Below the pieces are notes generated by a model. That model did no database searches and had not been told where the DNA came from. It saw only the letters and a list, made by a program, of their open reading frames with translations. DNA of 12,332 nt from Paludibacter sp. (lineage in GTDB: Bacteria; Bacteroidota; Bacteroidia; Bacteroidales; Paludibacteraceae): positions 1 through 12,332 of the forward strand of contig JAQWCZ010000027.1 of assembly GCA_028705705.1 (NCBI GenBank), written 5' to 3'. Each line of letters begins with the position of its first letter. Position 1 is the first letter of the stretch. Shown piece after piece: positions 7,130 through 12,332 of the stretch. Made by a program: the position numbers and the translations under genes.

Positions 7130-8017
7130 CTATTTCAGAATAGATTCATATCTTTCCGCCTGGGTCGGATTGACATCTGACAAAACTTCAATCATATTCT
7201 TTTTCTCCTGATCAGTTGCCCTTTTGAAGATATTAATCAATTCTTCTGTTTTGGCATCCAGAAAGGTTGTTATGGCAACAGCCGAAGGCCTCGCACGATT
7301 TGTTTCCCTCAGGACGGATAGTCCGGCATTAATTCGGGCACGGGCATTGACCATGTTGATGGTCATTTCGTCCAATCCAAGGCGGTGATATTCATAGAAA
7401 TAATTCCTGAATTTTTTAAATGCCTCATCATTCAGATTATTGATCAGGGCATACCGGTTTCTGCTACTCTCAAAGGCACGCCATCCCGGCATATCAAGCG
7501 ATTGCGCATTGTTTACAATCCGTTCTGCAGCCTGAAAATAAGGAGTACCGCCCAGTCGGGAATAAGAATCCATATCATAACCGATGATGAGATACACATA
7601 GTAAGTCAGCACTGCCGTCAAGTTCGACGTAATCGAATTCTCATTGAATTCCAGCACTTCAAACTCTTTGTAATTGAACACGAAAGCATTATCCCTGAAA
7701 TTAAATAAAGTAGTATTGTAAGATGAATTGAACACCGGTCGTCTCGATTGTACCTGGATTTCAGCCGTAAAAACATCATCTTCGACCTTAGATACAATAA
7801 TATTTATATTGCATTCAATCCGCTCATCAGGAGCATAAGAAAGTTCAGTCCACTTTCTGTTGTTGATAAAGTCGGATACCGATTTCTCGAGTGTGGAAAA
7901 TACTGACTTATTAGAACCCTGGATCATATCTGAATTTATTTTCAGATTACAATTCAGTTCCTGCGCAGGAATGAATGTCGAAAAAAGTATAAAAACTACG
8001 AGCAATAAAAATCTCAT
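7130..8017 (-). CDS. porD: DUF4835 family protein, probable type IX secretion protein PorD
   Basis: This 295-residue protein starts with a signal peptide: Arg at position 2, a hydrophobic run at 3-16, and cleavage near PAQ-E at 17-20. The mature protein is therefore exported. It matches what I know as DUF4835, found only in Bacteroidota, and named PorD in some annotations because of an association with the type IX secretion system. Recognisable segments are the early ELNC, RRPVFNSSYNTTLFNF around 92-107, and GYDMDSYSRLGG in the middle. The C-terminal third is helical and charged. The position between coaBC and recN is the usual one for this family. A frame extending to 8041 adds only 8 residues before the signal peptide, so I took the ATG at 8017. 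The PorD role is family knowledge; nothing in the sequence shows it directly. Confidence 0.75.
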   Translation of the reverse strand: MRFLLLVVFILFSTFIPAQELNCNLKINSDMIQGSNKSVFSTLEKSVSDFINNRKWTELSYAPDERIECNINIIVSKVEDDVFTAEIQVQSRRPVFNSSYNTTLFNFRDNAFVFNYKEFEVLEFNENSITSNLTAVLTYYVYLIIGYDMDSYSRLGGTPYFQAAERIVNNAQSLDMPGWRAFESSRNRYALINNLNDEAFKKFRNYFYEYHRLGLDEMTINMVNARARINAGLSVLRETNRARPSAVAITTFLDAKTEELINIFKRATDQEKKNMIEVLSDVNPTQAERYESILK

Positions 8018-8072
8018 ACTAAATCGTTCTACAACAAACACATTATATCAATTTAATTTTCAAAGCAATAAT

Positions 8073-8136
8073 ATTTTACCACATTAGTCACAGTAAAACA
8101 TTTAACGTGTACTTATGTGACTCATGTGATTAAAAT
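8073..8136. repeat. Long interrupted inverted repeat between coaBC and porD
   Basis: CACATTAGTCACA (8080-8092) pairs with TGTGACTCATGTG (8116-8128) at 12 of 13 positions. ATTTTA (8073-8078) pairs with TAAAAT (8131-8136) outside it, around a 23-base loop. It fills about half of the 134-base gap that holds the coaBC 3' end and the porD leader. There is no T-run after it on the minus strand, so it is not a canonical terminator. I see no TAnnTTTG box for porD in this gap. Confidence 0.55.
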
Positions 8137-8151
8137 TCAGCATGTTGAACG

Positions 8152-9348
8152 TCAAAATATCAAGGTATTAATCTCTTTCACTATATCATCAGCCACATCC
8201 AGTTTACTTTTCAGTTCAAACTGCTTTTTCAAACCCGAGCGATGTAAAATGGTCACTTTATTCGTATCGAAACCGAAACCTGAATTAGGATCGCGCAAAG
8301 AATTCAACACGATAAAATCAAAGTTCTTACGTTCCATTTTGCTGACAGCATTGGCTTCCTCATCGTTTGTTTCCAGGGCGAATCCTACGACAAACTGTTC
8401 GTGTCTTTTAATCTTCCCTATTTCAGCAGCAATATCAACCGAAGGTTTCAATTCGATAATCAAATTATCTTTTCCACGTTTCATTTTAGTTTCAGCAGGG
8501 GAAACGGGCGTAAAATCTGCTACAGCAGCACAAAGTATCGCACCATCAACCTGATCAAACCTACTCATTACCACTTTATGCATTTCTTGCGCCGATTCAA
8601 CATTAATTCGCTCGATATTTTTGTATGGTGTACTCAGGCTGACTGGTCCACAAACCAACGTAACCTCCGCTCCGTGTCTGGCACAATTTTCAGCCAGTGC
8701 AAATCCCATTTTCCCGGAAGAATAATTTCCAATAAAACGTACCGGATCTATCATTTCGTATGTTGGTCCGGCTGTAATCAGGACTTTTTTACCTTGCATA
8801 TCTTTCGGATAGAAAAAATCATTCAGATATCGCACAATATTTTCAGGCTCTTCCATCCTACCCTTGCCTTCGAGTCCGCTTGCCAGTTCCCCGACTGTAG
8901 GTTCAATCACATAATTACCAAAAGATTTCAAGGTATTGATATTTTGTTTGGTGGTCGGATGTACAAACATATCCAGATCCATGGCTGGGGCAATAAACAC
9001 CGGGCATCGTGCCGACAAATAAGTTGTTAACAGCAGATTATCGGCTATACCTGTAGCCATTTTAGCCAAGGTATTTGCAGTTGCCGGTGCAATCAACAAG
9101 GCATCTGCCCAGGTACCCAAGTCAACATGACTATTCCAGTTCCCATTGATTGGATTGAAAAAATCGACCAATATGGGATTTTTTGACAGCGTCGCCATGG
9201 TAAGAGGCGTTATAAACTCTTTTGCCAGTGGTGTCATGATAACTTTTACTTCGGCACCTCTCTGTACCAATAAACGTATAATCTGTGCTGATTTATAGGC
9301 CGCAATTCCACCCGTTACACCTAATATGATTTTTTTTCCGCTTAACAT
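8152..9348 (-). CDS. coaBC: Bifunctional phosphopantothenoylcysteine decarboxylase/synthetase
   Basis: CoaBC makes 4'-phosphopantothenoylcysteine and decarboxylates it, two steps of coenzyme A synthesis. The 398 residues are full length. The N-terminal CoaC flavoprotein half (about 1-180) shows GGIAAYKS at 13-20, the catalytic His in SHVDLG (H74), and PAMDLDM at 121-127. The CoaB half (about 185-398) has AGPTYE at 193-198, SSGKMG at 210-215, AAVADF at 274-279, and KMKRGKDN at 288-295. Two positions that are Asn125 and Cys158 in E. coli Dfp appear as Asp124 and Ser157 here. The frame is open to 9426, but an earlier start would run into the rpoZ terminator, and MLSGKKIILGVTGG is the normal family start. 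The gene has its own -7 box. Confidence 0.95.
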   Translation of the reverse strand: MLSGKKIILGVTGGIAAYKSAQIIRLLVQRGAEVKVIMTPLAKEFITPLTMATLSKNPILVDFFNPINGNWNSHVDLGTWADALLIAPATANTLAKMATGIADNLLLTTYLSARCPVFIAPAMDLDMFVHPTTKQNINTLKSFGNYVIEPTVGELASGLEGKGRMEEPENIVRYLNDFFYPKDMQGKKVLITAGPTYEMIDPVRFIGNYSSGKMGFALAENCARHGAEVTLVCGPVSLSTPYKNIERINVESAQEMHKVVMSRFDQVDGAILCAAVADFTPVSPAETKMKRGKDNLIIELKPSVDIAAEIGKIKRHEQFVVGFALETNDEEANAVSKMERKNFDFIVLNSLRDPNSGFGFDTNKVTILHRSGLKKQFELKSKLDVADDIVKEINTLIF

Positions 9349-9383
9349 AATTGATTTATTTGTGTTAATCACTTCACGCTCCA

Positions 9384-9391
9384 CAAAAATA
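9384..9391 (-). promoter_or_regulatory. -7 promoter box for coaBC
   Basis: The minus strand reads TATTTTTG, fitting TAnnTTTG, 35 bases before the coaBC ATG. It lies just downstream of the rpoZ terminator, where a new promoter is needed. No clear -33 TTTG is seen; the expected position lies next to the palindrome at 9402-9417. The region is A/T-rich, so chance matches are easier. Confidence 0.42.
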
Positions 9392-9401
9392 CAAAAAGAA
9401 A

Positions 9402-9417
9402 TCAGATTAAAATCTGA
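9402..9417. repeat. 16-base palindrome upstream of the coaBC promoter
   Basis: TCAGATT (9402-9408) and AATCTGA (9411-9417) are perfect inverted arms around AA. The element sits between the rpoZ terminator and the coaBC -7 box, where a -33 element or operator would lie. It may be an operator, or part of the terminator region by chance. Confidence 0.4.
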
Positions 9418-9465
9418 AAAAAACAAAAGTCACAAAGTTTGTTCATAACGAACACACCTTGTGAC
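9417..9465 (-). terminator. Rho-independent terminator after rpoZ
   Basis: On the minus strand the 16-base arm GTCACAAGGTGTGTTC (9465-9450) pairs with GAACAAACTTTGTGAC (9444-9429), with one G-U pair and one mismatch, around a 5-base loop. It runs straight into TTTTGTTTTTTT (9428-9417). It lies 24 bases after the rpoZ stop. This is the only strong classic terminator in the window. Confidence 0.88.
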
Positions 9466-9489
9466 CTTCAATTACACGTTCTGAATCGT

Positions 9490-9819
9490 TTATTTCAGTT
9501 TATCCTTCAATGGATTTCTGTAATAAATCTTTCCTTCAATAAATTCCTGAGTTGCCAGTAATACTGGTTTTGGAAGTTTCTCAAAATAACGTGAAATTTC
9601 AATTTGTTCACGGTTTTCAAAAACTTCTTCAATATTTTCTGATGTATTACCAAAGTCCTGTAATTTTTTATCAATTTCTGATTTAATTTCAGCACTGATT
9701 TGATTTGCTCTTTTAGCAATGACCATCACTGTTTCATACACATTACCAATTTCCTCGCTCAAGGCATTCATATCACGGGAAATAGTAGTTGTTGGAGCAT
9801 TTACTTTTTTGAAATCCAT
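9490..9819 (-). CDS. rpoZ: RNA polymerase omega subunit, Bacteroidota type
   Basis: Omega is the small RNA polymerase subunit that helps fold and hold the beta' subunit; it is the bacterial relative of eukaryotic Rpb6. The 109-residue protein carries the omega core at 24-45, IGNVYETVMVIAKRANQIS, comparable to the NRYELVLVAAKRARQ pattern elsewhere. The rest is a charged, mostly helical tail ending in KIYYRNPLKDKLK. This longer form with a divergent C-terminus is usual in Bacteroidota. It starts 12 bases after the bamD stop, so it is co-transcribed with bamD, and a strong terminator follows. The ATG at 9819 is the first in frame after the bamD end. Identification rests on the short core plus the bamD-rpoZ-coaBC order, so it is slightly less certain than its neighbours. 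Confidence 0.85.
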   Translation of the reverse strand: MDFKKVNAPTTTISRDMNALSEEIGNVYETVMVIAKRANQISAEIKSEIDKKLQDFGNTSENIEEVFENREQIEISRYFEKLPKPVLLATQEFIEGKIYYRNPLKDKLK

Positions 9820-9831
9820 ATATTTAATTAT

Positions 9832-10632
9832 TTAATCTTTTACAATTTTTTGAGATGCAGCGAATATTTTTTCAGCATCTCTTTTATATTTGCCTGTTGG
9901 AAATTCATTTATGTAATTGTAATATTCATCAACAGCATCTCGGTATCTTTCCAACTTTTTTTCTTCAACACTCAGAACAGCTTGTTCGTATTTGGATTGA
10001 AGAATGATAAAAGATAACTCTTCTCTGTAATCACTTGCAGGATAATTTTTCAAGGCATTCTGAGCTACAATAATAGCAGATAAATAGTTATTGCCCAAAT
10101 AGTTACCTAAATTATAATAAAGCCTTGCACTCAGCAATTCTTTATATGCTAATTTACTTTTTAATTCATCAAGCAATTTGTTCACTTCAGGAACTCTTTC
10201 ACTATCCGGATGAATATCCAAAAACTCCTGGAATGCTGCAATAGCATCGCGGGTTGCCGTCTGATCAAGTCTGGCATCCGGAGAATCCAGATAAAAACAA
10301 TATCCTATCATAAACCGGGCTTCAGTAATATAGGTTCCTTTCGGATAGGTTTTCACGTAAGTCTTGTAATATTCACTTGCCGTAAAATAATCCTTTTGCC
10401 CCATATAAGACTTCGCCAGATAGTTTAATATTTGCTCGGAACGTTCTGTTCCCCTAAAGTATTTGGAAACCTCATCGAACAAAGTAGAGGCGCGCATGAA
10501 ATCATTTTTTTCAAAATATTCTACGGCTTTGTTATACTTCAATTCAGGATCGGTACTTTTCAGTATATTCTGATATTCACTGCAAGCAATCGCGGCAAAT
10601 AAAACTATTATGATGGCTAAGTATTTCTTCAT
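9832..10632 (-). CDS. bamD: Outer membrane assembly lipoprotein BamD
   Basis: BamD is an outer membrane lipoprotein facing the periplasm; it works with BamA to insert beta-barrel proteins. The 266 residues begin MKKYLAIIIVLFAAIAC, a lipoprotein signal with lipidated C17. TPR-like helical repeats follow: AVEYFEKNDFMRASTLFDEV at 36-55, then a second block with YLAKSYMGQKDYFTASEYYK at 71-90. A further block with AIAAFQEFLDIHPDSERVPEV lies at 130-150, and more repeat up to about 257. FLDIHPDS and NEFPTGKYKRDA are typical repeat ends. The start was set at MKKYL, because six more in-frame residues up to 10650 would precede the signal peptide and overlap the -7 box. The next gene is rpoZ, 12 bases on. 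Confidence 0.92.
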   Translation of the reverse strand: MKKYLAIIIVLFAAIACSEYQNILKSTDPELKYNKAVEYFEKNDFMRASTLFDEVSKYFRGTERSEQILNYLAKSYMGQKDYFTASEYYKTYVKTYPKGTYITEARFMIGYCFYLDSPDARLDQTATRDAIAAFQEFLDIHPDSERVPEVNKLLDELKSKLAYKELLSARLYYNLGNYLGNNYLSAIIVAQNALKNYPASDYREELSFIILQSKYEQAVLSVEEKKLERYRDAVDEYYNYINEFPTGKYKRDAEKIFAASQKIVKD

Positions 10633-10647
10633 AAGAAAATTGGACTG

Positions 10648-10655
10648 CAAAAGTA
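10648..10655 (-). promoter_or_regulatory. -7 promoter box for bamD-rpoZ
   Basis: The minus strand reads TACTTTTG, fitting TAnnTTTG, only 15 bases before the bamD ATG. The leader would be roughly 10 bases, close to leaderless. No clear -33 TTTG is visible; the upstream part is A/T-rich. The box supports the shorter bamD start. Confidence 0.55.
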
Positions 10656-10689
10656 AGTAATTTAAATGTAATAATAAAATTTTTTCACA

Positions 10690-11706
10690 CTATTCATTGA
10701 AGTATTTCTCAAAGCCTTCAGAATAGCTAACCTGATAGTTTCCTGCTTCATCCACATAAATCAAGTAACATTCGATATCGGGAACACGGCGACATACGGC
10801 CAGACTGCTATCAACGCCCAACACCATGAAAGCCGTTGCAAAAGCATCTGCACGCATGGAAGATGCAGCTATAACCGTGGCACTTAACATGTTGTGATCG
10901 ACAGGATAACCGGTTAGCGGGTTAATGGTATGCGCATATTTTTTCCCGTCTTTATAGTAATACTGACGATAATTACCTGAAGTAGCCATTCCACAATCGG
11001 TAATTCCCAGTATGATTTGTAATTCTCTTTGTTCCTCGAGAATTTCTTCAGTTGGTTTATCGATTCCAATTTGCCATTTTTTACCATGGGGATTCAACCC
11101 TTTACAGGCAATTTCTCCCCCTATCTCAACCATGTAATGTTCACAACCATAAGATTCCAAGAGCTTTCCGATTACATCCGATGATTGTCCCTTAGCAATG
11201 GCGCTTGCATCCAGCATGATACGCTTGTCCGATTTGATGAGCCGGTTATTTTTAAGACTGATTTTTTTGTAACCAATATAGGGTAAAATAAACTTTACAT
11301 CCGGCAACTCTTTTCTTTCCTGATCTCCGAAGCCAAACCCCCAGGCATTCACCAACGGAGCTACCGTGATATCAAATGCACCACCCGTCTGCTCCGAAAC
11401 CTGAAGGGCTTCCCGGTACATGGTTTCAAAATACGCATCAACCGTTACACTGTCCTCATTGCTGTTGATTCGAGAAATAATCGAATTCGGATTGAAAGTT
11501 GACAGTGAAAGTTCGAATTCACGCATCTTGGCTTCAATCTCAGGCTGCAAATCTTTTCCTTCGGGATGTAAATAGGTTGCATGGTAAAATGTCCCATGGA
11601 TTGTACCACTATTTTTTGTGTATTCCTTGTTTTTGGAAGCTGGCTGCTGACAAGAAAGTAGAACAATAGCCAACAAAGCGGGAAAGAAAAATCTGTTTAT
11701 CATCAT
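10690..11706 (-). CDS. apbE: FAD:protein FMN transferase, lipoprotein form
   Basis: ApbE moves FMN from FAD onto Thr or Ser of target proteins outside the cytoplasm, such as NqrB/NqrC or RnfG. The 338 residues begin with a lipoprotein signal, LLAIVLLSC, lipidated C19. QQP follows the Cys with no acidic residues, so I expect the periplasmic side rather than the surface. Family motifs are GTFYHATY at 38-45, LSTFNPNSIISRIN at 68-81, GAFDITVAPLVNAWGFG at 109-125, LDASAIAKG at 165-173, VEIGGEI at 193-199, ATSGNYRQYY at 241-250, H259 with INPLTGYP at 261-268, and MRADAFATAF at 284-293 (D287 among the usual Mg-binding positions). The ATG overlaps the pyrC TGA by one base, suggesting coupled translation. 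No flavinylated partner is encoded in the window. Confidence 0.94.
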   Translation of the reverse strand: MMINRFFFPALLAIVLLSCQQPASKNKEYTKNSGTIHGTFYHATYLHPEGKDLQPEIEAKMREFELSLSTFNPNSIISRINSNEDSVTVDAYFETMYREALQVSEQTGGAFDITVAPLVNAWGFGFGDQERKELPDVKFILPYIGYKKISLKNNRLIKSDKRIMLDASAIAKGQSSDVIGKLLESYGCEHYMVEIGGEIACKGLNPHGKKWQIGIDKPTEEILEEQRELQIILGITDCGMATSGNYRQYYYKDGKKYAHTINPLTGYPVDHNMLSATVIAASSMRADAFATAFMVLGVDSSLAVCRRVPDIECYLIYVDEAGNYQVSYSEGFEKYFNE

Positions 11707-12332
11707 CAATATTTATTAAACATCAATCTTTTACCCCGAATAGCTGCATTCACCTTACCATCACTGTAAGCCAACTGACCATTCACCCAGGTTTTTTCCA
11801 CCACATAATTAAAAGTCATACCTTCGAATGGCGACCAGCCGCATTTTGAAAGCACAATATCAGCAGTAACCGGCATAGATTTAGCGGGGTTAACCAACAC
11901 CAAATCAGCATAATAACCTGGCTGAATATAGCCCCGTTTTTGTACCCTGAATAAATCGGCGGGCGCATGACACATTTTTGTAACCACCTGCTCCACCGTA
12001 AAATAGCCCTTAGCAGCCAATTCCAGCATGGCAGGTAGTGAAAATTGCACCAAGGGTCCGCCCGAAGCTGCTTTCAGACAGTTACCCTCTTTTTCTCTCA
12101 ACAAATGTGGTGCATGGTCGGTAGCCACCACGTCAATCAAATCCTGATTCAGCGCTTCGATGAGTTTAAGCCGGTCGGTTTCAGTTTTGACAGCCGGATT
12201 CCATTTGATGCGGTTTCCGTATTGTTCATAATCCTGATCCGAGAACCACAGGTGATGCACACACACTTCAGCCGTAATTTTTTTCTCTTTCAACGGCAGT
12301 TTATTGCTGAACAAAGCCACTTCGCGTGCGGG
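11706..12332 (-). CDS. pyrC: Dihydroorotase, C-terminal part (cut by the window edge)
   Basis: Dihydroorotase cyclises N-carbamoyl-aspartate to dihydroorotate in pyrimidine synthesis. The last 208 residues are visible, roughly half the protein; the N-terminal metal-binding HxH motif lies off the right edge. The fragment shows [10 protein letters not shown] at about 26-35, with a His of the metal site, and [17 protein letters not shown] at about 46-62. The hallmark [10 protein letters not shown] lies at about 68-77, and [15 protein letters not shown] at about 91-105. The tail includes GYYADLVLV and KCGWSPFEG. These blocks match the amidohydrolase-type dihydroorotase of Bacteroidota and argue against allantoinase or hydantoinase, though those are related. 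The frame is open up to base 12332, so the GTG at 12320 is internal, not a start. Its TGA overlaps the apbE ATG. Confidence 0.93.
   Translation of the reverse strand, partial: PAREVALFSNKLPLKEKKITAEVCVHHLWFSDQDYEQYGNRIKWNPAVKTETDRLKLIEALNQDLIDVVATDHAPHLLREKEGNCLKAASGGPLVQFSLPAMLELAAKGYFTVEQVVTKMCHAPADLFRVQKRGYIQPGYYADLVLVNPAKSMPVTADIVLSKCGWSPFEGMTFNYVVEKTWVNGQLAYSDGKVNAAIRGKRLMFNKY

Noticed and set aside
8401..9030. A 209-codon open frame on the plus strand
   Set aside because: It lies wholly antisense to coaBC, shows no recognisable domain, and its composition is that of the complement of a real gene.
9349..9426. 26-residue extension of CoaBC
   Set aside because: It overlaps the -7 box and the T-run of the rpoZ terminator, and the family starts at the chosen ATG.
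9700..10017. A 105-codon plus-strand frame rich in Phe and Ile
   Set aside because: It is antisense to bamD and rpoZ, and its Phe/Ile richness comes from complementing Lys/Glu/Asn codons; it has no promoter or homology I can see.
12318..12320. GTG as a start for a short amidohydrolase
   Set aside because: The frame is open through to the window edge and the sequence aligns with the middle of dihydroorotase, so it is an internal Val.
1..12332. Mobile element, defence system, CRISPR or toxin-antitoxin pair
   Set aside because: Every sizeable frame is explained by a core gene; I see no transposase, integrase, spaced repeats or small toxin-like pair.

Overview
The window looks like ordinary core chromosome of an AT-rich member of the Bacteroidota, most likely order Bacteroidales. 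Three things point there. The proteins have Bacteroidota-type features, such as a 109-residue omega-like subunit, a DUF4835/PorD protein, a lipoprotein ApbE and the YceD-rpmF-fabH cluster. Start codons lack Shine-Dalgarno sequences and instead follow A-rich leaders. Promoters fit the Bacteroidota pattern TTTG-N19/21-TAnnTTTG, with the octamer TATCTTTG occurring four times. I see no insertion sequence, phage gene, CRISPR array, tRNA or rRNA, and no intergenic gap above about 155 bases.

Layout. At the left edge is the N-terminal part of the GTPase gene era on the minus strand, diverging from an orphan membrane histidine kinase (403-1569, +). Next on the plus strand is the compact cluster yceD/DUF177, rpmF and fabH (1684-3451). 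A nitroreductase-family gene (3461-4006, -) converges on fabH and diverges from tilS (4141-5451, +). From 5463 to the right edge everything is on the minus strand. In transcription order from the right edge this is pyrC (partial), apbE, bamD, rpoZ, coaBC, porD/DUF4835 and recN.

Transcription units read from the sequence. pyrC and apbE overlap by one base (TGATG) and are probably coupled. bamD has its own -7 box and forms a pair with rpoZ, which ends in the only strong intrinsic terminator of the window (9417-9465). coaBC restarts from its own -7 box. porD and recN are 5 bases apart and form a pair. tilS and recN converge on a shared palindrome that includes both stop codons.

The genes cover ribosome and translation work (Era, YceD, bL32, TilS), fatty acid initiation (FabH), envelope assembly (BamD, and probably type IX secretion through PorD), cofactors (CoaBC, ApbE), pyrimidine synthesis (PyrC), transcription (omega) and DNA repair (RecN). 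I found no convincing undescribed system. The best leads are modest: two divergent promoter pairs with identical facing -7 octamers, an orphan kinase with Gln where the H-box usually has an acidic residue, two active-site substitutions in CoaBC, and several structured intergenic palindromes.
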